Shown: positions 48,986 to 60,496 of the stretch, piece after piece
Position numbering within the stretch: the first letter of the stretch is position 1
Layout: each line of letters opens with the position of its first letter
Origin: Ciona savignyi
Lineage: Eukaryota > Chordata > Ascidiacea > Phlebobranchia > Cionidae
NCBI GenBank assembly: GCA_000149265.1
Contig: CH002356.1
Location: 411,330 to 475,329, forward strand
DNA length: 64,000 nucleotides
Direction: 5' to 3'
Notes under the pieces: model-generated
Databases searched by the model: none
Told to the model about the DNA's origin: nothing
Seen by the model: the letters and a program-made list of their open reading frames with translations, nothing else
Program-made: the position numbers and the translations under genes

Positions 48986-49496
48986 TATCCACTCGTTTGG
49001 CCAAAAAGGCTGGGTGGGGAAGTGTTACACCTTTTAGTCATTTGGGTTCATGCTCATTGCAAGTGGCTCAATCACCCAACCCGAGTCCGCGGTCTCAAAT
49101 GAGTCCGTGGACGGTTTAAATGAGTCCGCAAGAACATCAACAATTTGCAAAACTTTTATTTGTTTTTGGTCGTTATAAACAGTAGTGATATGTTTTTATC
49201 AACTAGACATTGTAACTTAAGGTAATTTTGTTAAAGTTTTGTAGTGTGCTGTAGTGTATTGTATGCACATAGTCCAGTTACACTACACTTTTTACTCATT
49301 GAAAATGAGTCAAAATTGAAAATTGATGCACTTTGAATACGCAAAGACTTTTGCTTGTAAGGAAATAGTCCGAGACCAAAAAAGATTGGGAAACGCTGGT
49401 CTAAATAGTCAGTTGCGTACCTTTGCAAGGGACTGTGAGAACATCCCCTGACCTAGTGGATTAATGTCTTACTTTTTCTAAAGAAACCTTTGGTGC

Positions 49497-49770
49497 GACC
49501 GGTTAGGTTGGCGGTTTAGTGCGTTTCCTTTCAGTCTAAAGGTTGCAGGTTCGAAACTCTCTAGCTAGTCGGTTTTGTCCTTGTTCAAGGCACTTAGCGG
49601 ACATTACCTAAACATAGTGGATTAATACGTTTTACCAAATTAAAGGAACTAAATACTAAACAACACATTGCAATAGCTCTCTTAACCCAATGACGTAAAT
49701 AAAGTAACGATCGCTCGTGTGACGCCGTTCTTTTCGCATTTGCAGTAATAAAACATGAATATACCATCGC
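49497..49770 (+). repeat. SINE-B copy
   Basis: gaccggttaggttggcgg head, ctagctagtcggttttgtcc, acaacacattgcaatagc and an eroded tail. Confidence 0.7.
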
Positions 49771-49773
49771 ATC

Positions 49774-49917
49774 ATGGACACGTTTCTTTACACTATGCAT
49801 ATCTTTATGCTACTTATGTTACAGTCTTGCGAAGGACAGACACTATTCGTACGTCACAATGAACAGCCGTTTGAAATTAATGATCACAACTTCGAGGAAA
49901 GGATGGCTGGGTTGTAA
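49774..49917 (+). CDS. small open frame with signal-like N-terminus (first exon or short peptide)
   Basis: 47 codons from ATG at 49774 to TAA at 49915. Residues 1-21 (MDTFLYTMHIFMLLMLQSCE) look like a signal peptide with a cleavage site near CEG-Q. The remaining residues include PFEINDHNFEERMAG. That resembles the first strand of thioredoxin-like domains of the protein disulfide isomerase type, where it precedes the Cys-x-x-Cys exon. A GT at 49911-49912 could be a donor after MAG, so this may be exon 1 of a longer gene. I found no later thioredoxin exon downstream. It begins directly after a SINE tail. A chance frame is possible. Confidence 0.35.
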   Translation: MDTFLYTMHIFMLLMLQSCEGQTLFVRHNEQPFEINDHNFEERMAGL

Positions 49918-50267
49918 TTGCGACAGACATATCATAAAAGGCAACCCGACCATCTACGGCTTTAGTGCAATTGTCTAAGCCTAATATCTATATCGCAATT
50001 AATCAAATCCATTAGTTTCGATCCTATCATGGGTTCCAATCTGAACCCCATAAAGAAATAGACATTAAACCAATAATATCTATAAATTACAACCCCCTAG
50101 ATACCGGTATATTATACATGCTGTATTAGCTTAATAAACTCATTTATGGGTTTTTCTTTTCACACTTTTGGACCACACCGCCAGGACCAGCATTTTACTT
50201 ACATGTTACACTTTGGTGCAGCCATCCATCGACATAGACATCGAATTAATTAAGTAGTTGCTTCCGG

Positions 50268-50562
50268 CAGGTTAGTCTGGCGGTTAAGTACGTCGCCTTT
50301 CAATCGAAAGGTTGGAGGTGCAAAACTGGTCGCTAGCTAGTCGGTTGTGTACTTGGGCAAGTCACTTTACAGGACATTTCCTGAACCCATTGGATTAATG
50401 GGTTCTACTAAATTGAAGGAACGTCTATATCATATACAACACACTGCGATAGCTCCGGTAAACCGACGCTGGGCATGAGGTGATCTGACGATTGCTCGTG
50501 TGTTAATAACCCCCTTGGTTTTCCCATTCACGGAAATAAACATAAATATTCATCCTATCCTT
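50268..50562 (+). repeat. SINE-B copy, near full length
   Basis: aggttagtctggcggttaag head with cgcctttcaatcgaaagg, cgctagctagtcggttgtgt, acaacacactgcgatagc, and a cccattcacggaaataaac tail with tcctatcc. Confidence 0.8.
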
Positions 50563-51249
50563 TAATAACTTTGATGATTGCATGAGGTAGATAAGATAGA
50601 CATTCGTTGACTAGTAAGTTTACCTTAAATATCCAGTACTTTTCTCTAAGTAAGGAGAGTACGTACTTACGGCCAGATGCCACATGGAAATAAATAGAAA
50701 CAGTAATAGGAAAAGTTCCATTATATTATATGTTGCAGTGGCCGGATATGACCTTGTTGCCTTTCGTATATATATATATATCAAAGCTATATCGAGTTGT
50801 GCTTGTACTTTACCGGGGTCACTAGGTGAATATGCACATACACAAAGCATGACTAAGCGGAAGATTGCGTCATGACTTAATGGAAGATTGCGTCATACAA
50901 TAAGTAATTTTCTCACTACTGATATGACTCACGCCATATTGAAACTATACGCTCCAGGCTATGTATATATAGATGGATATAACGACATGATATATTATAA
51001 ATAGTACTACAAGTCTGGCTCGAATTTTTCCATGTGTGTATCCAACAAATTACTAGAAACTTTAAACAAACGTGTATCGTTTTTCTTTTTTGCAAAATAA
51101 AGTTGTTTATTATGATATAAAGCACCTACAATAACTGATTGTAAGAATATACAATAAACATAATAAATATCAAATATAGGGTAAAATACGTAATGCGTTT
51201 ATAAATTAAATAGAAGAAAGTGCAAATTTGGTAATAAAGGTATAAGAGA

Positions 51250-52210
51250 TCAAAGTATAATAACTGGGACAGCACAAGTACATCCATGGCGAATTCGAAT
51301 GGATTGTTCAGTTATAATGTTGGTTATAGGGTCGGTGACATTGACCAACCAATTGCTGTGTATTTGCTGGGTGGGGAAATTCGTATTCAATTCTCCTTCG
51401 TCGTTCGAAGTCGGCTCAATGCAGTGGTCGTATTGACAAACGTATTCCATTATTCGTGAAGGACTCCTAGGAATGAACATTGATTGTACGTGTGGCCGAA
51501 TGGTTAACGCGACCAAAACATAATATCAAATTATACACACAAAAATATTCCTAATGACGAGCACATTATGGGTTTAAAACTGAATCCGTTATAAAAAATA
51601 TATATAATATAGTTTACGGTCGTGTGGCCGAATGGTTACCGCGACCGATACATATATCGAATTATACATAAAACGGTATTAGCAATGAACCCATTTTGGT
51701 TTCGAAACTAAGCCAGATAAAAAATGACAAATAATTATTAAAATACTACAATTCTAAAATCAAATAAGTACAGTCGTGTGGCCGAACGGTGAAAACGACC
51801 GATACATATATCGATTTTTTTTTTTAAATTGCCTTAGGAACGATCCCATTTTATTTTATTTCTATATAGACCTTTAACGTTCTTGGTGACGAGCCCATCA
51901 TGGGTTCGATACCTATATCGATAAAAATCAAATGAGATATAAAATTTATGAGAAATTTCAACTGCCGGAAAAATTTTCGTTCAAATCTTTAAACTTACCT
52001 ATTTTCTGCGTAGTTGACGTGCATATATGCGGGTGAAGTGCTTCGCGTTCCTAGGTACCTTTCAATCCTGGGGTCAACTGAAGTAGGAATCGGTACTTTA
52101 AAGTTTGCACTCTGGACTGACCGCTGTATTCGGGGCAAAGTTGGGTTGCAATTTACTACCACAACGAATACCATAAGAGAAATAGCCGTAATTCCTACGT
52201 TGTTTTTCAT
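51250..52210 (-). CDS. interleukin-17-like cytokine, two exons
   Basis: Exon 1 is 51999-52210 and exon 2 is 51250-51466, joined within an Arg codon; 429 bp, 142 aa. An in-frame upstream ATG at 52252 would add 14 residues. I chose 52210 because it begins a standard signal peptide (MKNNVGITAISLMVFVVVVNC). The family features are the RSTSPAYMHVNY stretch across the splice (IL-17 consensus RSxSPW.Y..N), then NRSPSRIMEYVCQYDHC and the C-terminal GCTCAVP, which matches the IL-17 GCTCVxP ending. The four cysteines of the IL-17 cystine-knot-like fold are present (EYVC, DHC and GCTC). It would be a secreted ligand signalling through IL-17 receptors. The conserved Trp after SP is replaced by Ala. The intron contains three tandem SINE-A copies. 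The identification rests on motifs only. Confidence 0.75.
51486..51930 (+). repeat. three tandem SINE-A copies in the IL-17-like intron
   Basis: Copies at about 51486-51595, 51615-51722 and 51772-51930, all plus orientation and antisense to the host gene. Each has cgtgtggccgaatggt or a close variant. The last retains gagcccatcatgggttcga. Confidence 0.8.
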
Positions 52211-52457
52211 AGTTATATTTTTGGTCTGTCTTCTGAATAATCGAATGTCCAATTCACATATGATGGTTCCCTTTATTTTGGATCCGCTTAAATAACAGCC
52301 GCACTGACTTTGGTCACGTCGGAAGAAGCAATTTCAGTTTCTTAACTTTGTCGCAACCCTTCGCAACGAATTACTCATTGCTTACGTCATTCATATTACC
52401 ATAGACATTAACTAAGCGTCCGGAATTTTTACGCAAGTTTCCGTTAAGTAAGATAAT

Positions 52458-52690
52458 GGATAATACGTGGCATTGGGTGATATTTATAAATGGCGGCTTC
52501 CAGACGGTCGATTTTAGGTTTTTTACCAAGGTTGTAATGTAAATTACGTGGGTTTTGGTGATATTTATGAATGACAGTTTCCAGACGGTCATTTTTAGGT
52601 TATTTACCAATAGTGTAAAGTATATTATACGTGCTTTGGAGATATATTTATAAATGACGGTTTTTAGACGGCTGTTCTTAGGTTTATTTT
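52458..52690 (+). repeat. minisatellite, three units of about 95 bp
   Basis: Units share ggtgatatttataaatg, cttccagacggtc and taggtt.tttacca. It lies upstream of the IL-17-like gene and downstream of nothing recognisable. Confidence 0.75.
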
Positions 52691-52699
52691 ACTGTACAG

Positions 52700-53407
52700 G
52701 ATAGTGAAAACATATTACCTTGCACTTACAGCATGTGAAAGTCAAAGGGGCAAAACTATCACCATTTTCAATTGCGGGCGCCACCGGTGAAATAGCGTCT
52801 TGCGTTCGATGACTAAATACTTAATATGCAAATCGCTTTACGTGACTTGCGTGACATTCCGGTACAGACGCTTAGGTTAAGTCTAAACATGCTGAGTCAT
52901 TCTGGTCGTATAAGGCCATTTTAACAAGAAACACATAAACTTTTACAACAACAAAAAAACACAAAAAAACAATTTGATTGTTAAATAATTGTATTTATAA
53001 CATCTATTTAATATGCAACGGTTGATAATAAGCATTAAAACTAAAAAAACGAAAGTTTCTGTATGAATAGATTAAAAATATTACATTGGTGGTTTTATTG
53101 GGACAGTTATTTTAATGTTCGGAATTTATTGTTTTAATAAACAAAATTGATCGGCGTGTTTCACATTTTTGAGACTTCGTGTCGACTTTGATTTATTGTC
53201 TGTCATAAATAAATACGCGTAGGAAATGACGTCGTACATCTCACAATTGCGTCATAATAATACCATTTCTCAGCAATGTGAATTGATGAAAACCAAACAT
53301 TCCAATTTTACAAGTTATATTTACGCTATATTGAAGTTAATTGAATGAGACTGTATAGACGTTAATCATTCATTGTATTTTAATTTACCACGACTTATTA
53401 GTCATAA
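52700..53407. other. divergent intergenic region between the IL-17-like and lectin genes
   Basis: No gene is supported. This is AT-rich sequence between two divergently transcribed genes, so both promoters should lie here. Only the lectin gene's TATA box is visible. Confidence 0.4.
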
Positions 53408-53413
53408 TATAAA
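53408..53413 (+). promoter_or_regulatory. TATA box of the type II lectin gene
   Basis: tataaa, 74 bp before the ATG at 53487, in a context that fits initiation about 30 bp downstream. An acceptor-like ttttggcag at 53465-53473 could alternatively receive a spliced leader. Confidence 0.5.
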
Positions 53414-53486
53414 TGCGGGCAGACCGATTTTCAGTTTCCCTGAAAGGCAAAATTTACCCTTGAGTTTTGGCAGAAAGTGAATAGCA

Positions 53487-56400
53487 ATGGCGAATAATAT
53501 GTTGGAGATAGAAATGAAAAGCAACTATCACTACGACCAACCTAACCCGGAAGCTCTTGGAGGTATTTTTACATTTATTTTTCTCATGTTTCTTTTATAT
53601 AATCTAATTTTATTTTTTAAGACCTATTTATTTTTAACCATACTGCCAAAGATAACGTTAAAGTGGATAAGTACTTGGATCATACGTTTAACAAAATAAA
53701 GAAAGCATTAAAGAAGATAAATATATACATTATATAAACCAACAGACCGCCTACACCGTTCTGATTCTATACATGTCTAAATTGTAATGATAATCTAAAT
53801 TACCAAAATTACATTTTTTGTTAAAATTATTGTAAATTTTCAGGTATATTTTAGGGAAATATAAATGTAATTTTTATTTTTAGTGAAATATTAATATAAG
53901 TTTTTTTATAAATTATATTAATGTAACTTTTTTCAGTTAAAATTAATGTGATTTTTTTTATTATATAATTTATATTTTTAGTTAAATATCTTTGTAAATT
54001 TTCTTTTAATTAAAAACTAATGAAATTTATTTTAAATTAAATATTAAATTACAATTCAGGTCCGTATTATCGACTTCCAAGATCAGGATTGGGCAGAACG
54101 TGGAAATTATTCATTATCTTGTGTTTTCTACTGACTGTTGCAGCAGTTGGAATTGGAGCCGCAGCATTTGTTATGGTATACTTTTTTTTCTTTTTTTTTC
54201 GGGCTTAGTTTCGAACCTATAATAAGCTCGTCCCCAAGACCGTATTTTTGTATGTGGTATACGTATCGGTCGCGTTAACCATTCGACCACACGGCCGTAC
54301 ATTGTTATGGTATACTTACAAGTTTGGTTTATTTTCTGTTTTTGCGTCTTTATTAAAATAAGTTGAATGGCATAATTATTTTAAGTTAAGGAGGCAGGTT
54401 AAAACGGCAAAACTACAGTAGTTAAAACACGTTAGTGAATATACACGGTGTAACGGAGAAAACACGTGGTCGTCAAACTTTACTTTTTTAATTAAATTAA
54501 AAACAAATAGCAGCAGAAAACTTTAAATCAAAATTGATAACAGTTTTTGGTATGATTTGATACTTACACATAATTTTTACTTATTTTTAAAGGTTTATAA
54601 AACGCCAGAACAAAGTGTGGCATTGGGAAACAGAACTCAATCAGGTGAAAACATGGTTTGTTTTTATTTTTACCAGGGTAGGTTTCGAACTCTTAATGAC
54701 TGGTCACCAAGACTGTAATGTATAGAAATGGTATGCGTATCGTTCTCTTTAACCATTCAAACACAAGACATTATATTTAATTGGATGGTTAAAACAGAGG
54801 TCAATTCCCTTACATATATGTTTTATTATTTTTTTCTATTTTTTCGAAGATATTTTTGAAGAGAGCGCATTTTAATAACGTAAATAAATATAAATTATAT
54901 CGATTTGGTTAACCAAGGTTTATTTTACAGTTGTTGATCTTTTGAAAACAAGAGTAAACGTCGTTTTACCAGGAGAATTGAATAATTTAAAAGCTGAATT
55001 AGAAGTGATCCAAAGAGGTGAATAAGTTTTGAAAATATCAATCTAGATTTTAGTTTTCTTTAGGCAAAACAAGTAATTAACCTTTAGACAGCGGGGTATT
55101 AAACTCAAGTCGTAACTTTCATTTTAATATTTTTGTTGTAATTTCTATTTAACGTAATTTTGTTGGAGTTAATTCACGCTGGATTTATCATGTTATCAAC
55201 GATATCAGCAGTCCTAAACACTCGCCATGTATGCAATTGCTTCGAATTATAGATTCAAGCATACAATCGAACTTTAGATAACACCAAACATACAATATAT
55301 CTACAGAACTTATCAAATAATACTGTTTGGCGGCCGCGTATGCTATATTTATTAAATGATATTCTTTTTAATGACGTGTTTTAACGACTTTTCGTTCTGC
55401 CGTCTTTTTCTGTTCCTTTGTCTTGTTTTTTATTTAATTCGCTTGCAATACTGGGGCAACAAAATTAATGAACTAAACTCGAACTTAACTATACTCTCAT
55501 TCGAAACCTAATATACACAACCTTCTTATTTATACACAAATCTAAGGGACACCGCCATTGTCAATAGGCAAATCAGACCCTTAGTATGCTGACGTAAATG
55601 TCATGATACATCCTGTCCATACAGAGGTCATTGAATAGTTTAGCGCTATCTATATGTGTGGAGATCTATGTACTGGTTGTAATGGGAAAAGATCAGGTAT
55701 ATATCCCGGTTAGGATAGGATATCTATGTTTATCCCCTTGAGTGGGAAAACCAAGGGGGTTAACACACGGGCAATCATCAGATCACCTCGCGCCCACCGT
55801 CGGGTTACCGGAGCTATTGCAGTGTGTTGTGTATAATTTATATGTTCTCTCAATTAAGTAGAACCCAGTAATTTGCGTCGGTTAAGTGCTTCGCGCAAGG
55901 ACACAAACGACAGGCTAGCAAACAGTTTCAAATCTGCAACCCTTCGACTGAAAGATGACACTTTAAACCACTAGATAGTCTGTCGGTTAGTAAGGATCAT
56001 TTAAAAAACAATAAGGGAAGGCGGGTTTAAAATTTAGGTTTTTTCAGATTAAGCACAAAAAACTAAACGGCCGGATTACGTGAAGTAACATTGAGATAAA
56101 TTGTAACCCGACCTACAAGTATTAGTAATATGTATAATAACAATTAATCTACCCTAAACGCCCTATTTAATTTGGTACTCCTAATTGATGTTCCTAATTG
56201 GTTCTTAATTGGTAATCTTATTTTAATAATCACCTGACGTCAAACCTTAAGTATGGCTAAACAATAAATGCACTCTAAGCTACTCATTTAAATCATCATT
56301 GTTCATTTATCTTTCAGATGTCGAATCGATAGAATTACGTGTCAACCAAACCTCCAAAGGTATTGATAGGATGGGATCGGATACTTATGTTAATCCCTAT

Positions 56401-57954
56401 GGATGGGAAACACAAGGCGTTAACACACGGGCAATCGTCAGATCACCTCGCGCCCACCGTCGGGTTACCGGAGCTATTGCAGTGTGTTGTGTATGATTAA
56501 CACTCTTCTTTGACCAATACATTAGAGATTTCTTTCATTCAGGGTTTTACATCGAATCTTTAGAAAGATGAACACCAAATTAAGTTAACTGTGATGTAGC
56601 CACAATGGCAGGAATAAGATAGGATTGATATTTATGTGTTATCCACGTGAATGGGAAAACGTAAGAAGCGTTATCACATGGGCAATAATTACCTCGCGCC
56701 CAAGTTACCGAAGCTATTGCAGTGTATTCTGTATGATAGAGACGTTTCTTCAATTTGATAACAAGTTTAGGCAATGTCTGCTAAGTGCCTTGCCTAAAGA
56801 AATAACCGACTAGTTTGCGACCAGTTTCAAACCTTTTGCTCGTGTGAATTACCTTGTGCATTATATATCATCTAGATTTGTAGTTAAATTAATCATACAG
56901 TGAGTACTTCCCACTAAGCGTATTATAAGTCACACTTTATTTGCCAGATATAATAAATATGCCGGATATTAATTTGTATGGCAGATATAAAAAAAAATCT
57001 ACAATAAGAACTTGCAAAGTGTAGCCTACTATAAAAGTCACAACTTTATATTCCAGATATTAACTGGATTCAGCTGTACAATGGTTATGAATACACCGTC
57101 CAGTTTAGAGGAGCAAATTTCGAAACTTCACGAGAGTACTGTAGGAGCAAAGGGGGTGATCTTGCTACTGTGGGTATGAGGGATAACAGAACTAGGGAGT
57201 AAGTATTAGTTCCAAAGCATTTCAAGTCGGGTTAACATATGTTTGGGTCGGGTGGCTGAAAAGTTAGCAAGATTTATATTAAATTGTTTTAAAAAACGTT
57301 GGAACATGCCTATCATTGGATTGAACCTTTGCTGTGTAAAAAATGCCGCGCGGGCACTTATGTTGTCCGGCCCGTTGGTCTCGCGGTTAAGTGCGTCGCC
57401 TTTCAATCGAAAGGTTGCAGGTACGAAACTGGTCGCTAGCTAGTCGGTTGTGTCCTTTGGGCAAGACACTTTACGGATATTGCCTGAATCTAGCGGATTA
57501 CTGGGTTCTTCCAAATTGAAGGAACGTGTGAATCATGTACAACACACTGCAATAGCTCCAGTAACCCGACGGTGGGTGCGAGGTAATCTGACGATTGCCC
57601 ATGTGTTAACCCTCTTGTTTTCCCATTCACCAGGATAAACATAAATATCATATTTTTTCTCTTCTAAATGTTTGACATCTTTCTAGGTTCATTCTCACAC
57701 GGATTTTGGCGCCCCAAACCCATTTTAGCACTTGGATTGGTCTCAACGACCTAACTGACGAAGGGGTGTGGATGTGGGTTGATGGACACCGTGTTACAAC
57801 TGCAAATTCCAAGTTTTACCCCGGGGAACCAAACAACTATGGAAATGGACAAGATTGCGGATATATCAACACATTTAACGGGGTCTATTTAATGGCTGAT
57901 CACAATTGCGACTCGCCGTTTTCAGCATTATGTGAACGTGCGATATCCTTGTAA
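53487..57954 (+). CDS. type II membrane C-type lectin receptor
   Basis: The seven exons are 53487-53562, 54060-54175, 54593-54644, 54931-55017, 56318-56359, 57057-57198 and 57687-57954; 783 bp, 260 aa, all phases consistent. A short cytoplasmic N-terminus includes YHYDQPNPEAL. The single membrane helix lies at about residues 42-64 (LFIILCFLLTVAAVGIGAAA). A stalk with leucine/glutamate heptad-like spacing (LNNLKAELEVI) follows, then one CTLD in the last two exons. The CTLD has WIGLND, WMWVDG and EPN, and the four canonical cysteines (EYC, QDC, HNC, ALC). EPN predicts Ca-dependent mannose/GlcNAc-type binding. The usual WND near the third cysteine is MAD, so one Ca-site ligand is changed. The layout matches vertebrate ASGR/CLEC4-type receptors. 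It is divergent with the IL-17-like gene. Confidence 0.85.
53810..54055. repeat. AT-rich degenerate tandem repeat in intron 1
   Basis: Four or so units of 50-65 bp with tttttagttaaa and ttaatgtaattttt variants. Confidence 0.55.
54203..54300 (-). repeat. SINE-A copy in intron 2 of the lectin gene
   Basis: Reversed: cttagtttcgaacctataat, gtatcggtcgcgttaacc and attcgaccacacggccgt. A more diverged copy follows at 54678-54775 in intron 3. Confidence 0.75.
55329..55400 (+). repeat. fragment matching the flanks of the right-hand satellite element (empty site)
   Basis: ggcggccgcgtatgctatatttat runs directly into taaatgatattc and acgtgttttaacgac. At 62144 the same left sequence is separated from the same right sequence (63957 to 64000) by the satellite element, with TTAT on both sides. 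Confidence 0.7.
55713..55985 (-). repeat. SINE-B copy in intron 4
   Basis: Reverse orientation and near full length: gataggatatctatg tail, cttgagtgggaaaacc, gggcaatcatcagatcacc and cagtgtgttgtgtat. Confidence 0.8.
56366..56497 (-). repeat. SINE-B tail next to exon 5
   Basis: aggatgggatcggatac, then gggcaatcgtcagatcacct and gcagtgtgttgtgtatga. It starts within 10 bp of the exon 5 donor; the head is absent. Confidence 0.75.
56617..56845 (-). repeat. SINE-B copy in intron 5
   Basis: Reversed: gataggattgatatttatg, acgtgaatgggaaaacg, gcagtgtattctgtatgat, aaataaccgactagtttgcg. Confidence 0.7.
57367..57645 (+). repeat. SINE-B copy in intron 6, best-preserved head
   Basis: cccgttggtctcgcggttaa (A box), cgcctttcaatcgaaagg, ggtacgaaactgg (B box region), cgctagctagtcggttgtgt, acaacacactgcaatagctc, ending cccattcaccaggataaac. 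Confidence 0.85.
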
Positions 57955-58063
57955 AAAATCAATTATATTTGCAATTTTAAAATATTAAATAGTTTCAAAT
58001 TAGTTACCCATGTACTTTAAATATAGCAATTTGTCACAATTTATTGAATTTTGCAGGACAAAA

Positions 58064-58262
58064 CTAAAAGGAGGGAAAGCGGGAAGGGGGAATAAGGGAA
58101 ACTGCTGATTAAAATGAAGATTAGTACATTAGAGTCAGTTTTAAACATGGGGTTGGAGTTACGGTTAGTTCTGGGGTTAAGATTAGTGTTTAGAGCAGGG
58201 TTTAAATTAGTTTCCTTAATTTTACTGTGTAATTTTCCTCCTTCCCTCCTTCCCGCTTTTAG
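58064..58262. mobile_element. 199-bp MITE with purine-rich inverted ends
   Basis: Left end ctaaaaggagggaaagcgg, right end ccctccttcccgcttttag. The core ggggttaagattagtgttt is shared with 41980-42050. Confidence 0.75.
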
Positions 58263-58741
58263 TGTTCCCCGTTTTTGCATTTATACACATTGTCATAAAC
58301 CCGATTGTTTCGTTCAATGATTGCATCATGCGATATACCTGACCTTAAGTAACCTTTATACATGACGCAATAAAAAAGTTGTATTATTTTCATTTTTGGT
58401 TAGCCTATCCTGCAATAAACATGTACTTTCCTTTCAATTTAGTAAGGTATTAAAGATATACGCTAATTGTAAGGTTATGGAATATTTTTTAACACAGGAA
58501 CAGAAAACAACTATTGGAGTACGATTCCGAACGCCAGTTTTTATTCTATATTAATGCATAGGCAGTATAGCGGATGTAAACTTCAGAATCAAGATTTAAA
58601 TTATATTCGAATAGGATATAATATCCCTATTTTAAGTGGGACAATACAGGCTATTTTTTTAAATAGATCGAAGATTATTCCGATTAAAAATGATATGTTT
58701 TAATGTAAATCAGATCAATAACGCCACCCTTTTTTCTTTTT

Positions 58742-58869
58742 TTACCGGGGCAGTTTCGAGCCCAGGTGGGCTAGTCACTTCGAGCCCAGGTGGGCTAGTA
58801 GTGATTTTTTATATAATAAGGAATTCGTATATGAATCGGTCGCGTTAACCATTTGGCCACACGACCGTT
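58742..58869 (-). repeat. SINE-A copy with duplicated segment
   Basis: Reversed. The B-box part cgagcccaggtgggctagt occurs twice in a row, then atgaatcggtcgcg and accatttggccacacgaccg. Confidence 0.75.
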
Positions 58870-58975
58870 CAATAACGCCGCCCTTATGCATATCGTTAAA
58901 AAGTAAATAAAAATAGTTATAAAAGAATATTAATATTTATTGCCTAAGTAGAAAATGCTGTTGCAGTGATTAAAC

Positions 58976-59921
58976 ACCGTATTTTACGGATTATAAAGCG
59001 TTCCCGACTATAAGGCGCACTGTCTATAAATTGCTTTGATTAGATTTTTGTCCATACATCAGGCGCACCTGGCTAAAGTACGCAACTTTACAGTAGTTTT
59101 ATTGCGTAAGGCGGTGATTTATTTATATAATAACAGTGTTGGTACTAGCTTTCAGTGTAGGCAATAAAGTACTATTGGTACTTAATTCATACGTTAGGCC
59201 AGTGTTTCTCAAACTGTGTGCCGCGGCACACTAGTGTGCCGTTTGAGATTCTCAGGTGTGCCGCGAAACTTTTTGGAATTTTGCAAAACCTTTGTAGAAA
59301 ACCTATTTGTGTTACGAATGGGCAAATTGGGCATACGCGACTTTAATGCACAGAAATGTATTTTCCCTAGTTTAGTAGCAAGTAGAGTAGACAGTATTGC
59401 TATGGGTAGCGATAATTTAAGGGTGATTGTTATGTCATAAGCACAATTCATTGTTCAGTGTGGTGTATTAATATAATTTTAACACATGCATGACATTTTG
59501 TCCTGCACGCTAAGTTAAGCAGCACGAAAACTACCTAGATGACAGGAGATTAAACATTTTATTAATAAGATTATTCCATAAGCAAACTTTAGTTATTTGA
59601 TCTCATTTAAACTTTTATTGAGTACTCAGTTGGAATTGACGACGAAATGCGTTTGTGTTCGTCAAAAATGGAACCTCGTTGCGATCTTATTTGTGCCAAA
59701 CGACAAGCACACCCATCCTATTAAAATTTGCTGAATAAAATTCTTTGGTTTAATTTGTTTTGTTCAAGTGTGCCGCGAATTTTTTAGAATTTTCTTAGTG
59801 TGCCACGAGCTGGAAAAGTTTGAGAACCACTGCGTTAGGCGAACCAGAGTATAGGGCGCATGATCAATGTATAAAGAAACAAAAGGATTTAAAGTGCGCC
59901 TTATGATCCGTAAAATACGGT
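58976..59921. mobile_element. inverted-repeat element carrying a nested hAT MITE
   Basis: Left accgtattttacggattata and right ttatgatccgtaaaatacgg are inverted. Further matching includes aaggcgcac / gtgcgcctta. The interior is interrupted at 59200-59832 by a younger element. No coding sequence is seen. Confidence 0.8.
59200..59832. mobile_element. non-autonomous hAT element, nested
   Basis: Termini cagtgtttctcaaactg and agtttgagaaccactg, with gtgtgccgcgg subrepeats inside each end. An exact 8-bp duplication, CGTTAGGC, lies at 59192-59199 and 59833-59840. Joining the flanks restores the outer element. Confidence 0.9.
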
Positions 59922-59933
59922 AAGCAGAAAACA

Positions 59934-60170
59934 TAATGGGCGCTATCACACGGGCAATAGTGTAATAACATTGTTCCCATAGTCAGGTTATCGAAGCTAT
60001 TGCAGTTTGTTGCATGTGACTGATACGTTCCTTCCATTTTAGTCAAACCCATTACTGGCTTGGGGTGATGTCCGTTAAAAGTCTTGCCGAAGAAAACAAC
60101 CGACTAAGTGGCGACTAGTTTCAAGTCATTTCGACTGAAAGGCGACACTTTACCCACCAAACGGTTTGGG
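59934..60170 (-). repeat. SINE-B copy
   Basis: Reversed: gggcgctatcacacgggca, gaagctattgcagtttgttg, aacaaccgactaagtggcg, cgactgaaaggcgacac. Confidence 0.7.
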
Positions 60171-60496
60171 CGACGCCTTACCAACCAAACTATTTTAATT
60201 TTGATCAAAACAAAATATTGGTCACACATTTATAGGTTAAATGGGGACGGTATTATATAATAGTATTTTGCGGGTTGGTGTAATATTGACTGTAGCCGCT
60301 GTTTACAAAATTGTGTTTAATTAGCAGCCCAGCGTTAATTGCGCTATGCCTTTTTTCTATCTGTTTTTCTGTTGGTATATATATTTAACCAGTTTCAAGC
60401 AGCATTGTGCATTAACATTTAAACGCAGAAGCTAAAATAAGATTTCTGTAAATTGCATTGATCGCTTGAAAACTGTTCCCAGCATACCAAAGAACG

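Noticed and set aside
57367-57440. tRNA gene
   Set aside because: A and B boxes are present but the acceptor stem does not close, and the same head occurs in many copies with a long common tail. It is a SINE.
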